Shown: positions 1 through 10,200 of the stretch, piece after piece
How positions within the stretch are numbered: position 1 is the stretch's first letter
Layout: each line of letters starts with the position of its first letter
Assembly (NCBI GenBank): GCA_913009825.1
Contig: CAJVYQ010000005.1
Coordinates: 1 to 64,000 of the forward strand
Source: an uncultured Deferribacteres bacterium
GTDB taxonomy: Bacteria > Zhuqueibacterota > JdFR-76 > DREG01
Reading direction: 5' to 3'
Length of the DNA: 64,000 nucleotides
Program-made: the position numbers and the translations under genes
The notes under the pieces: model-generated
Told to the model about the DNA's origin: nothing
The model's input: only the letters and a program-made list of their open reading frames with translations
Database searches by the model: none

Positions 1-10
1 GAGTTCTAAA

Positions 11-173
11 AACCTTATTTTTATCTTTTACACCTTAATAGCATGATTTGCAACCAAGTCTCTAAACCTTATTACCTTAGTTGTGATATGAAAGCATGAA
101 AAATAAGGTAATAAGGTAAAAATGGGGAGGGGCTACTTGCAGCTATTAAGGTTGAAAAAATAAAAATAAGGTT
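11..173. repeat. Nested inverted repeats in the left-edge intergenic region
   Basis: The first 335 bases hold no convincing gene. An outer inverted repeat pairs AACCTTATTTTTAT (11-24) with its exact complement at 160-173. An inner one pairs CCTTATTACCTTA (67-79) with its complement at 104-116. The nested arms could fold as a long cruciform or hairpin. It may be a decayed inverted-repeat element or a terminator zone behind the minus-strand gene ending at 336. The fold is seen; the function is unknown. Confidence 0.5.
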
Positions 174-335
174 TATGCATACTTCCACCCGTAACTGAGG
201 TTTAACTAAATTTTATTACGACTCATATTGCCTACGAAATATACAAAAGACACAAAAAAATTCGGGACTGTTTTACCCTGTATAGTCTTTCATATGTTTA
301 GCCTTTGTGCTCCGAAAGCTGATGTTGCATTGTAC

Positions 336-1445
336 CTAAATTTTGATAAATATTTTTCTCCTGTAAAACCACCATAAAATACCAAGCCAGAGGACAATAT
401 AGAGAATCGGATGGAGTAAAGAACCAACCCAGTTGCCGGCAATCGGTTCTAAAATGCTGTGATAAATGAAACCGGTTACGGAAGTTTCTGTGCCATCCGC
501 TCTGCTGAATTTCCACATATAAAATGTTTTTGCCATAAAGCTGGAACCAAAATAAGCTAAGATGGCATTGCTGCCATAAATTACAAATGGCCTGGTAAAT
601 TTTTTGTACCCTTTAATATCTATCAACCAATAACTGACTGCCAGGAAGTGAAGCGCAAGTCCGGAGGTGTACAGAACATAACTCCCGGTCCAAAGTTGTT
701 TGTTGATAGGCATCCAATATTTCCAGATAAGCGCACTAACCAACAGAATATTGGCAGTGATAAACAGTCCGTTTGTCTTCTGCAATCCCGTCCGGTTAGA
801 ACGAAGCCAGTTTCCCGTAAAATAACCCAATAAAACCTGAACAATCGCCGGCAGAGTGCTGATCAAACCTTCCGGGTCGAAATCCGGTTTCCAGGTATGT
901 CCCTTAAGCAGAAGATTGTCCACATATTGGGCGAAATTACTACCCAGTGCCCATGGATCCGTCCCCTGCCCGGGAGACGGAATCAACGTCATCAATGCCC
1001 AGTAACCCAACAGCAAACCCACGGCCCAGATAATCTGGCCTTTTCGTTTGAAATGCAGAACGATCATGGCCGCAAAAAAGTAGCACAGGCCGATTCTCTG
1101 CAGCACTCCCGGATAGCGTAGCGTGCTGAAATCCCAGCGCAGGTAAAAAGCCAGAAACAATCCCAGAAAAATCAACAGGAACGACCGTTTTAAAATTTGC
1201 CGGTAGACCGGCCAGCGGCTTCCCGATTCCTGCAAACGATGGGCGAGTGAGAAGGCCATGGCCACACCCATAATGAACAGAAAGAATGGAAAAACCAGGT
1301 CCGTGGGGGTGCAACCATGCCACTCCGAATGGCGCAGAGGTGGCAGCACGTAACGCCAGCTTCCCGGGTTGTTCACCAAAATCATCAGCATGATAGTAAA
1401 ACCGCGAAAAGCGTCCAGAGAGATCAACCGTTTTGAAGTCGTCAT
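336..1445 (-). CDS. NagX-like membrane acyltransferase (HGSNAT/COG4299 family)
   Basis: A 369-residue polytopic inner-membrane protein of the family of heparan-alpha-glucosaminide N-acetyltransferase and bacterial NagX. The N-terminus has the family signature RLISLDAFRGFTIMLMILVN, followed by an HxxWHGCTPTDLVFPFFLFIMG-like segment whose His is the probable acyl-transfer residue. About ten hydrophobic segments follow to the C-terminus. NagX-type proteins acetylate amino sugars across the membrane. The start ATG overlaps the stop of the upstream symporter gene as ATGA, so the two are translationally coupled. A joint role in taking up and acetylating an amino sugar is inference; no hexosamine catabolic genes are in view. 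Confidence 0.85.
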   Translation of the reverse strand: MTTSKRLISLDAFRGFTIMLMILVNNPGSWRYVLPPLRHSEWHGCTPTDLVFPFFLFIMGVAMAFSLAHRLQESGSRWPVYRQILKRSFLLIFLGLFLAFYLRWDFSTLRYPGVLQRIGLCYFFAAMIVLHFKRKGQIIWAVGLLLGYWALMTLIPSPGQGTDPWALGSNFAQYVDNLLLKGHTWKPDFDPEGLISTLPAIVQVLLGYFTGNWLRSNRTGLQKTNGLFITANILLVSALIWKYWMPINKQLWTGSYVLYTSGLALHFLAVSYWLIDIKGYKKFTRPFVIYGSNAILAYFGSSFMAKTFYMWKFSRADGTETSVTGFIYHSILEPIAGNWVGSLLHPILYIVLWLGILWWFYRRKIFIKI

Positions 1446-2914
1446 TTTCCCTCCTCATCGGATTTCCAAAAAAGGTTCCCGCGACGGAGCCGCTTCGTTT
1501 TTATTATTCCCCACCAGAAAATTGAAACGATGAGACCGGGATACATGGGTTCAATTTGTAGAGGATAGGATGGTGAACCGTTCCGGGAGTGAAAATATCC
1601 GGCGCTCAACCATCCCAGCGAAATAAAAGCGGTTAATATCATCTGTAAGAAAGTTTTCCGGGCGGGAAGCTGAGCGCCGGGGAAAAAGCTGGTGAACAAC
1701 GGCAGGAACAAAATGGGGATCGCCAGCGAACCCAAAACATACCAGATGTCAATCACGGATTTGAAACCGATGGCAATGACAACTGCCAGAACAGCGCTGA
1801 TCAGCAAACCAATGCGGGTGTACAGAGTTAAGTCTCTTTCGGTTGCGGTTTTGTGACGAAGTCGCCAGAGGACATCCCTGCCGAGCGTAATCGCCGACAG
1901 GAATGCCAGGCTATCCAGCGTAGACATGATGGTTGCCAGCATGCCGATAAAAAACAGACCCTTAAAAAAGACCGGCAGCACCAATTGACCTAACAGCGGA
2001 TAGGCCATAACCGGATCGATGTGGGGCAGCGCAACTCTGGCGTACAGTCCGGCAGCGAGTGTCATCATATCAAACAGAAACCAGAAGAAGATAGAAATAA
2101 GGATCCCGTTTTTAGCAACCGCTTCGGATTTTGATGCGGAACAACGCTGGTAAAAGGAGGGGCTCACCATGGTCCACATGGCGATAAATCCCCAGGCTAC
2201 TACCTGCTGCATCGACAATTTACCGATGATAGTTGTGTGCCCAGCCGGAAGTTGGGAAAGAATCGAGGGTAAACTGCCTAATTTACTCCAGGCAAACGGC
2301 AACACCAGACCGAAACCGATGAACATGAGAGCAAATTGCAGCAGATCGGTGCGAATCACCGAACGCAGGCCGCCGAACAGGACATAAATGGTGGAGAATA
2401 TAGCGCCCAATAAAATCGCTTTTGACAGCGACCAGCCGAAAATAATGTGCAACATAGTACCGGACATCAAAATGTATGGCGCCGGCGTGACCAGGATGAA
2501 GGTGAACAGAGCGCCAAGCAGCCCCGTTTTTTGATCGTACTGCTGATACAATTGATCCGGCAGCGTGTATTGTTTGTTCCGCCTGATTTTGGGCGCCAGC
2601 AAATAGGCGTAAACCACGGCAAAAATATAGTAAAACAGTCCCTGTGTGAACCAGCTTACCAGACCATAACGGTAGGTAAACTCGCCAACACCCAAAATCC
2701 CCCCATAGAAAGTGGAAACCAGCGTAGCAACAAAGGCGCCGAGACTCAACCGGCGGCCGGCAATTAAAAAATCCTCGTCACCGGATTTGCTGCGATAATG
2801 ATAAATACCCAAGACAACAATAGCGATAAAATAGAGGGCGATCAAAGTGAGATCAACGGAGGAAAATGTCGGTTGTGTTTGTACCATAATGAACCACATA
2901 ATTCGTTTGCTCAA
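1442..2914 (-). CDS. Sodium:solute symporter (SSS family)
   Basis: An integral membrane transporter of about 480-490 residues with 13 or so hydrophobic segments. The N-terminal part contains ALYFIAIVVLGIYHYR, then GGRRLSLGAF-like and FYGGILGVGEFTYRYG stretches typical of SSS carriers, and TLDSLAFLSAITLGRDVLW, matching the Na+-site region near TM8. Such proteins import sugars, amino or organic acids, or sialic acid with Na+. The longest frame starts at a TTG (2914) with no ribosome site. ATG codons at 2899 and 2887 are equally likely starts. The stop overlaps the NagX-like start. The substrate cannot be read from sequence; the partner gene suggests an amino sugar. Confidence 0.85.
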   Translation of the reverse strand: MSKRIMWFIMVQTQPTFSSVDLTLIALYFIAIVVLGIYHYRSKSGDEDFLIAGRRLSLGAFVATLVSTFYGGILGVGEFTYRYGLVSWFTQGLFYYIFAVVYAYLLAPKIRRNKQYTLPDQLYQQYDQKTGLLGALFTFILVTPAPYILMSGTMLHIIFGWSLSKAILLGAIFSTIYVLFGGLRSVIRTDLLQFALMFIGFGLVLPFAWSKLGSLPSILSQLPAGHTTIIGKLSMQQVVAWGFIAMWTMVSPSFYQRCSASKSEAVAKNGILISIFFWFLFDMMTLAAGLYARVALPHIDPVMAYPLLGQLVLPVFFKGLFFIGMLATIMSTLDSLAFLSAITLGRDVLWRLRHKTATERDLTLYTRIGLLISAVLAVVIAIGFKSVIDIWYVLGSLAIPILFLPLFTSFFPGAQLPARKTFLQMILTAFISLGWLSAGYFHSRNGSPSYPLQIEPMYPGLIVSIFWWGIIKTKRLRRGNLFWKSDEEGK

Positions 2915-3018
2915 TATAGAAATTCAAAAAAATAGAATCAATGGTAAAGAATTTTCACAAACCATCCGAAAAATAGAATGAGGGAAGCTATCGGTAAAGC
3001 CAAACGGGTGCGGGTAAG

Positions 3019-3234
3019 ATGGACAACACAGAATACAGAGCATTCAGGACGTTTGTCCAAAATAGAATCTATTCTGAATTTGGCAAACAGCCGTCGCGTT
3101 TTCGCAACTGGGACAAAAAAGCGCTGCGCTCTCTCTACGTGGAATATCTCAAGCCGCAATATCACATCGTAAGAAATAATCCGAAAATTTTTAAACTGCT
3201 TGAAGAAGTTCAGCGTCATCTGGAATACGATTAA
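3019..3234 (+). CDS. Small hypothetical protein
   Basis: A 71-residue frame rich in Arg, Lys, Phe and Tyr with no signal peptide or membrane segment. It is the most protein-like of three overlapping frames here, with spaced aromatic and charged residues such as LYVEYLKPQYHIVRNN. Upstream there is only a weak GGGTAAG in place of a Shine-Dalgarno. No family is recognised. It could be a genuine orphan or a chance frame; a frame on the opposite strand (2938-3219) competes. Confidence 0.4.
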   Translation: MDNTEYRAFRTFVQNRIYSEFGKQPSRFRNWDKKALRSLYVEYLKPQYHIVRNNPKIFKLLEEVQRHLEYD

Positions 3235-3443
3235 GTAAGCTTTCGCGAATGCTCTCGTGAAACTTGAAAGAAGTTGGTCACAGAATTGAAATGCCGCAGA
3301 AAAAAGTAAAAATCTTAATTCATTATATAATGACCAGTTGAAATCAATTCAATCGTAAGACTTTAATCCTTTGAAACAAATCGGTGATTTTCAGGTACTT
3401 TCACCAAAGAGAACAATTACAATATTTCATAACTTTTCACCAT

Positions 3444-3553
3444 TTTGTCATTCCGAACCCCAGTTTCATCGGGTGAGGAATCTCTTGCCAACAAACGTAC
3501 TTTTGGACACGAGATTCCTCATTTCACCGCCTGAGGTGGATTCATTCAGAAGA
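3444..3553. repeat. Degenerate dispersed repeat with GAGGAATCTC/GAGATTCCTC arms
   Basis: The intergenic stretch 3235-3721 carries a segment beginning GTCATTCCGAACCCC, with inverted arms TGAGGAATCTC and GAGATTCCTCA and inner GGTGA/TCACC-type pairing. This resembles the common GTCATTCCGAAC...GAGGAATC intergenic repeats of FCB genomes, here eroded. The rest of the stretch shows nothing else. Below it, ATGGAGATT is the ribosome site of the DUF3078 gene. Confidence 0.5.
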
Positions 3554-3724
3554 ATATTATCGAAAACTATTTAAATGTCCAATAATCACAGTTTTAAAAA
3601 AACTAAAATTTACACTACTAATTTTCACATCCTATATTGACTTTTATTTCTCAACAAGCTATATTATTTTGCCTTTGGTAATAGAAGGAATTAATTCTAT
3701 TTTTCTGTATAATGGAGATTCGTG

Positions 3725-4600
3725 ATGTCCATAAAAAATCAAATCGTGTCTATCATTTTTATCATTTTCAATGCTAGTTTCTTTACTTCTGCAAGTGCAA
3801 AGGAAACAAAAAAAACTGAAACCGAAGCGAAATTTAGTCTAAAAAAAGAATTGACCACAAAATTCAATGTTTCACAAATCTCTTTTACCAATTGGGCAAA
3901 GGGGGGTGACAATACCATTGCCTACAATTCCGGATTAGTAGCCGGATTGAAGAAAAATCATCCCCAATACAATTGGAATCTTCACGGCAATTTTTTATTC
4001 GGTCAAACCAAACAGGGAGACAGCGGTTTGAGAAATACGTTAGATAAAATTGACATTGACGCCAATATTACCATCAAAGAAAAAAAATATATGAACCCCT
4101 ATTTTTCATTTACGCTTGACAGCCAGTTTGCTAAAGGGTATGATTACAAAAAAGAGCCGCCTGTGGCAAAATCCGGTTTTTGGGATCCGGCTTATGTGGT
4201 CGAGAGTGCCGGTTCGGGAATTATCGTCGGTTCGAATTTTCAGACTAAATTTGGTATAGCGGTGAAAGAGACTTTCACGCGCAACTTCCGGCAGTACAGT
4301 GATGATGGAAAAACACTCGACAAAAAGGAATGGCTCAAAGTTGAACCGGGCTTGAATTCGCGCACCGATTTCATTTATCACTTCAATCACAAGATTAAAG
4401 TCTCTTCAAAATTAATTTTGTTTTCCAATCTGGAAGCGTTCAATGCAATAGATATGCGCTGGGACAGCAATTTTCAGATGAAACTGGCGAAATATATTTC
4501 AGTGGATTTGAGTCTGTTTGCACTTTACGACAAAGATGTATCGCTAAAAACACAAATCAGACAGTTTTTGGGGATCGGATTTAATTACAGCTTTTTTTAG
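3725..4600 (+). CDS. DUF3078-family outer-membrane protein
   Basis: An exported protein of about 291 residues. The N-terminus is a signal peptide (IVSIIFIIFNASFFTSASA, cut before KETK). The mature part shows the DUF3078 hallmark NVSQISFTNWAKGGDNTIAYN, then alternating aromatic/polar beta strands and a terminal GIGFNYSFF that looks like an outer-membrane C-terminal strand. DUF3078 proteins are widespread in Bacteroidota and related phyla; their function is unknown. Two starts are possible: a GTG at 3722 or the ATG at 3725. The ATG sits seven bases after GGAG and is preferred. It stands alone. Confidence 0.8.
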   Translation: MSIKNQIVSIIFIIFNASFFTSASAKETKKTETEAKFSLKKELTTKFNVSQISFTNWAKGGDNTIAYNSGLVAGLKKNHPQYNWNLHGNFLFGQTKQGDSGLRNTLDKIDIDANITIKEKKYMNPYFSFTLDSQFAKGYDYKKEPPVAKSGFWDPAYVVESAGSGIIVGSNFQTKFGIAVKETFTRNFRQYSDDGKTLDKKEWLKVEPGLNSRTDFIYHFNHKIKVSSKLILFSNLEAFNAIDMRWDSNFQMKLAKYISVDLSLFALYDKDVSLKTQIRQFLGIGFNYSFF

Positions 4601-4619
4601 AAGTGTCAAATTGAAACCC

Positions 4620-4640
4620 GGCAGGTTTTTAAAACCTGCC
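4620..4640. repeat. Perfect 10-bp-arm palindrome GGCAGGTTTT/AAAACCTGCC
   Basis: A palindrome with a one-base centre, twenty bases past the DUF3078 stop. It resembles short mobile palindromes seen between genes in this lineage. No clean T tract follows the stem, so a terminator role is possible but not certain. Confidence 0.5.
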
Positions 4641-4657
4641 AGGTCTTTTAAGATTGG

Positions 4658-4858
4658 TTAAGTTATCGGAATGAAATGTTTGGTTAAAATCTTCCCCGGG
4701 GAAATGTGCCGAAGGAACGGGGATGCGGATGACCCTTGCAAGTAGTCCGGTAGCGGAAGAGAATTGCCATCGGCACCGATCGCTGCCAACGGATGTTGCA
4801 GTATCATTTTGCTATTTTCCTCATTCATACCAAAACCGCAGGGCTGAACTTGCGCCCG
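4658..4858 (-). pseudogene. Remnant of N-acyl-D-amino-acid deacylase (D-aminoacylase)
   Basis: Read on the minus strand, 4858 to about 4740 encodes GFGMNEENSKMILQHPLAAI followed by GADGNSL. This matches the C-terminal region of D-aminoacylases (MxEENVxxILxHPxxMIGSDG). A +1 shift then gives KGHPHPRSFGTFPR, the family's HPRSxGTFPR motif. Another shift returns to ILTKHF before a stop at 4658. Only about 65 codons survive, with two frameshifts and no 5' part. The family is recognised from the two motifs in the right order. The region 4860-5280 further on is AT-rich and shows nothing I can identify. Confidence 0.6.
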
Positions 4859-5284
4859 CGTATGATTATATTTTCATGGCACTTATAATATAATCATTTT
4901 TTATGTGAGGCGGAAGGATTTTTTCAATGAACAATTCTAAATGATTAGAGTTTTACCATATAATTCTGAGAGGATACATTTTCCAGCCATTTTTGATAAT
5001 CTTATTGAGCATAAGAAGATGAAAAAAAAAGTAACAAAAATATAAGAAAAATATGAGTTATTTTTTGGGTTTCCATTTCTTCTCACTTTTAGAGTTTACT
5101 AAATAAAAATTGATTAATATCACTAGTGCACAGTATCGTAAATTGTGCTACTAAATATGGCAATACATCTTATTGGCAAACACCTTGCTTTTGACCTACT
5201 TAGTCACAGTATATTGCCTTTATAATTACCGATTCAACGTTAATAATGAGCGTTTAGTGGGTTAAGTATAGCAAGGAGATTAAA

Positions 5285-5488
5285 ATGATTGATTACCCAA
5301 ACATCATATTTTCCCAAGCACTATCAGATGAACGTATCAAAAAAGCATATCGTTCATTTGGTGAAAAAGTTGTCAAACGAATAATTGCTTTAGCTTTTTA
5401 TTGGCGCAGTGTTAATCGCAAACAAATTTCAGAAATTTTAAATTTACCTTTAAATACCGTTAAATCAGGTTTATTCGCAAACTCCTGA
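5285..5488 (+). pseudogene. Truncated helix-turn-helix protein, probably a transposase N-terminus
   Basis: A 67-codon frame with a good ribosome site (AAGGAGATTAAA before ATG). The sequence runs through VVKRIIALAFYWRSVNRKQI to a helix-turn-helix-like QISEILNLPLNTVKS, then ends abruptly in GLFANS. It overlaps the 3' end of the convergent broken gene 5460-7232, and both look cut at the same place (about 5480-5495). It is therefore probably the first domain of a longer DNA-binding protein, perhaps a transposase. The exact family is not recognised. Confidence 0.5.
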
Positions 5489-7232
5489 CATTTTGCGAAA
5501 GGCTATCTCCCAACATGATTGGCATGGAATGCTGCAAGGCTCCCCCTTTGAAAATGAGCAAATCTCCCTGATTTTCATATACAATTCTACCTTTGTGAAA
5601 AAACAGATCATTTTCCGTTGGAATTTTTACGTAGCCCGGCAATCGTACGGCGGGTAATTGACGATGATTTACATAATCTCCGCTTATCCTGCCCAATTGG
5701 GGAAATTGCAAAACAACCTGCGCTAAAACAGGTAATTCGTCACCGGTTTCTTCGATAGCGCCGGAACATTTGAATAAAAATTTCAGACCATTTTTTACTT
5801 CCCTGGTAACCACACTCCAATCAAATCGATTAATATTTTGTGGCTGCCGTTTGTCCCGTTCCATATCCATAATTTTGGGTGCTTTTTCTAAAGGTCCCAT
5901 AAATGCAGCACGTAAATTTGGTCTTTTAAGTTCCCATCGATCTGTTTGAGATTTCAATTCCGAGGCAAAAATAGCTCCCAATCCAAAATAAGAAAAGCTG
6001 CAATAAATCCCTAAAAGTTTGGCATTTCCGTATCGAATTGAAACGATAGATTTGTTAAAAGTAAGTAACGTAGCGCTAAATTTATCATGACGAATTCTTA
6101 CAAAAGGCGCCCCAAATGTTGGGTGGGATCCCAGGAGAGTCATCTCTTTCGTATAAGGTAAAATTAATATACGACTTAATTTTACCCGCTCATTTTGGAT
6201 TTTTTCATCCCCCAATTTTTTCACATAATCAGATGGCCATGTTTCCGGTTCAGGCCAAACCATCTTTTCAGGCGGGGATATTTGAATCCAGGGCAGTAAG
6301 TCAGCGGTGGCCGGAATGAGGTACGATTCGTCATCCTGCCTTGACTGGATAAACGATCGAGAACATTTTTGCACAGGCATCGCGCTGAATGGACTGGGCT
6401 CAAACGCATGAAAAAGATAAGCCGATTCCAGAGACATGGAAATATGGACGTCGATTCCCGCATCATTTCGCTCGGAAAAATCGGTGACACAACAATCATC
6501 GGAATGACCCCAAAACGGAAGCATTTGCAGATTTTTCCCCGGAGCTTCTAACAACTCCGGTTTTTCCAAAGTATAGGCAGCGCTGATCAAACTGCGGTTG
6601 GAATGATTGCTGTAATTCATCGATCGTTCCGAATATTCACCGTCAGAAGAAATGTCGATCCCTTCTTTTAGCCATAAATCAGCGTAATCTCTGGCCTTTT
6701 TATCAGCAAAAAGTTTCCACATCCAGCCAGGATCCTGCACATTACTCCAACGGTGATTGGGTGTGTGAATTCCGCTCTCAATTAATCCGCTGCCGATACG
6801 GTTGGTTAAATCTTCCAGTTTGGGTAAAAATAGATTTAAATCAGAATGGTCATCTTTGCGTAATAACTGCACAATTGGACCCAATCCGTACATGGTAAAA
6901 CCGGTATCCGCCGGACTGGAAAAATTGCAGTAAATCATGGAGATTAAGCCGGATTTTGGTAGATTCCCGGATACAAATTCAACGGCTAAATCAATTTTTT
7001 CCAACCATTAAGGAATCATGGTAATATTTCGATAACGGATCACGCCAGAGAGCCTTTATCATGCCAGGCAAAATGAACCAGCCCGGAACCATCCCAGGGA
7101 ATGCCGCCATGATCTTTTGTTCCTGGAGCTAATATCATAGATTCCGCCCAGGTCTCCATTCGTTTTTCCAATACTTGGACAGTGGTGGAATGTATCCGGT
7201 GTAAAATAGACAATATTTGCCCTTTTGTTCAA
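5460..7232 (-). pseudogene. Broken alpha/alpha-toroid (heparinase-like) protein
   Basis: The largest open piece (514 codons, TTG at 7004) contains FSSPADTGFTMYGLGPIVQL, GIHTPNHRW, WLKEGIDISSDGEYSERS and LEKPELLEAPGKNLQM. I recognise these as motifs of a family of uncharacterised toroid proteins related to heparinase II/III. The family's N-terminal part lies upstream in other frames: HSTTVQVLEKR and HGGIPWDGSGLVHFAW (about 7192-7060), then VIRYRNITMIP, a TAA stop, and WLEKIDL. The gene thus carries a frameshift near 7046 and a nonsense codon at about 7008-7010. Its C-terminus also looks cut short at the junction with the HTH remnant. A role in polysaccharide breakdown is family-level inference. 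Confidence 0.6.
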
Positions 7233-7279
7233 TATTTACAGTTCATATCTAATCAACCTTTATTCCAAAAAAACAACGG

Positions 7280-10200
7280 CTATTTCAACAACAACATTTT
7301 ACGGGATTGTGAAAATAAATTAACCTGTAAACGTAATATATAAATCCCGCTTGCCACACGATTACCCAAATTATCCAAACCGCCCCATCGATAAGTATAA
7401 TTACCCGGAGCTTGACTGCCCAGAAAAAGGGTGTTAATTTTACGCCCCAACTGGTCGTAGATGGAAAGCTCTACTTCACTATTCCCGGAGAGTTGGTAAC
7501 TGATATCAGTTGAGGGATTGAACGGATTGGGATAATTTTGCTGTAAGGCAAAGCCGCGCGGCAGCGGTTCCGAAAAAGTGGCGCCGATCCGGATGCCGGT
7601 CACCTCGCGTGTCAGGTCGAGAAAGGCCATGTAAAAACCGGGCTCGCTTGCGGTGGTGCTGGCGATGCCGTAGGCCAGATTCACATCCGTGGCAACGGGC
7701 TGCCAGCCGTCCTGCCAGCGGTAAATGACAATCGCCGCCGCTTCTCCGGCTTTAAGGGAATCGGCCTCGATGGTGATTCTGAGCTGTGTGCGCATATCGG
7801 AATTTTCCGGGAACGCTTGCAGCGACACCAGTGGGCTGGCCTGGTGCAGGGAATCCGGCAGCCCCTCCTGCGGCACCGGAAAGGGCGAAGTGGTTACGAT
7901 ATACTGCTTCGCCGTGGAACCGGTTTGCGGCAGCAAGCGAATGTTGTCTCTCGCTGCAATCAGTTCTTCGCCGGAATTTGGCAGCAGTGTGACATTCATC
8001 GGCAGGAAAAACGCCGTGTCGGTGCTGTCGGTGGCTCTGAAATACAGGCTGGCATTGCCATAGTCGCCTTCCGGCAGGGCCGCGCTGTAGACTGCAGCGG
8101 AGGTATTCAAGTCGATCACCTGCAGGTCGCCGGAGCCGCTGGAAATCTCCAACTGGGCAGCGCCGTTGAAGGCCTTATTGGCCGCGGCCGAAAACATCAA
8201 GCCGCCGTTGCTGTCGAACGAAACTTGCGGCAGCAGGGTATAGCTGCCCTGCACCGGCTGCAACTCGACGACAATTGCCTCTCCCTTTGCGGCGGATGTT
8301 TTGGCCAGCGCCGAACCCGTCACTTCAACTTCGGCGAATGAATAGCCACGGTGCCCGATTCGCCTCCAGGCAGCGCGCAGCTTATCACCGGTTTGCAGAC
8401 CGAGCGGCCGGATTTTGCCGCGATCGGCTCCATACAACACCGTTTTGCCTTGCAGAATAGTGCGTCCGTTCGCCTTGCCAGCGATAACCACAACCCCGGC
8501 AGCCGGCTGACCGGTTTCTTTGTCGACCATCAGGTAGGCCGGGCGCGGATCGTTGAACGATGAAGTTTTGACCACAAAATCCATCATTGCGTTGATGTCA
8601 AAGTCAGGATACCAAGGATCTTCGTTGGGACCGGTAACAGATTGATTGGCAGTAAGCCCCATGGCAGCCGGTGTTTTGATGGTGGCGTAAATCGCCCCAA
8701 AGTTGTTCTTGGGAATGGTGTCGAAACTGGCGTGCCAAAAGTCCCAGCAGGTCTTGCCGGTTTTGGCAAACTGAGCTGTTTGCTCATAACCGGAAATAAC
8801 AAATGCCGACATTTCGCTTGACATTCTCTGATTGAGTGGGCCACCATCCATGAATCCGTAATTGGTAAAAATATCGATTGTATTCCCTGCTGCGTTTTCG
8901 TATTCATCCCAAAAGCCAAAACCGTAATGGCCGAACTCGTGCACGATGGTCTGCACATCTACCAAGCTATAAAAATACAACGGTTCTTCGGCAAACAAGC
9001 TGTTGACGTTGTCATCTTTTGAACCGTAATGTTTAGGAGGTAGATTAATTGTGGCGTCCGTTTTGCTGGCTTTGCTGATGCCCGAAAGCGTGGCCAACGG
9101 CCATTGGGTGTTGTCGGCGTGGATACGGAGATCGGCATCTTCCCAATATTTCTTGTTATCATAAATTGCTATGGTCTGGAAGAAAGCCTGACCGTTGGAA
9201 ATGTCGTAAAGCTTGTTGCTGGCAAAACGGAATGCTGCTTTCAGATCGGCCACATAATCGTCGGAAGCCGGCCATTCGATGCTGACCAGCAGGTTGTATG
9301 CCAGCGAGGTGTGTTCCATGTAGGTGATGGTCGTGTCCAGCTTATTGGCGGATAATTTTGCCGCGTTAATGTTTCCCTCGTTGTTGATGTGGAGATTATC
9401 GCTGAAAAAGCGCAGCATCTGCCCGTCCAGGTCGTCGTGGTTGGCCTTTACGGCGTCGCGGGCGCCCAGGTCGACGCGCAGGAAAAAAGGATCGCCGGGG
9501 GCAAAATATTCCAGAGGCAACCCCAGCAATCCATCGTCATCACTGGTCAGATAGTTCACGAAAGTCAGCGGGTCTTCCTGTGCCGACAAATCGATCCGGT
9601 AGACGCCGAATTCCGTATTGGCAACCGGCTGCGGTTCGCGACCCAGGGAATCCTGCATCACTTTCACCAAAAGAACCTTGCTCGGCTCCTGCAGCTCGAG
9701 GTCGATTTCAGTTATAAAAGCATCTTGATAACCATTTTTATTCCCTTGCAGAGGAGAAGCGGTAGGAAAATTGTCGGAATAGGTTTTGCCGGTAATGAAG
9801 ACATGTCCATTTGGTCCCACAGCAATTGCACTGGCATATTCATCGCTGCTTCCGCCAACATAAGATGAAAAAAGAACACTTAACCCGTCGGAAGCGATTC
9901 CCGTCACAAAAGCATCGACCGAGCCTTGGTATGCGGCCTCCGTCGGTTTTTCCATCGGGAAATCTATGGATTGTGTCCGGCCGGTAACAAATGCATTGCC
10001 GTTTGCATCCACCGCAATATCATAGGCATAATCGGCTGCGCTGCCGCCCAGAAAAGTCGAAAACAAAACCTCAGAGCCATCGGCTGACAGCTTGGCGACA
10101 AATCCATCCGAATCGCCCCCGCCGTATGTCGGTTGAATTGCATTTGTGGTGTAAAAATTCCTATAGGTATATTGGGAAACACTTCCGGCGACATACACCT

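Noticed and set aside
940-1458. A long frame overlapping the NagX-like gene
   Set aside because: Out of frame with a clear membrane acyltransferase; low-complexity translation.
7817-8341. Plus-strand frame of 174 residues within the giant SBBP gene
   Set aside because: Antisense shadow of an intact 1508-residue protein; Gln/Arg-rich without motifs.
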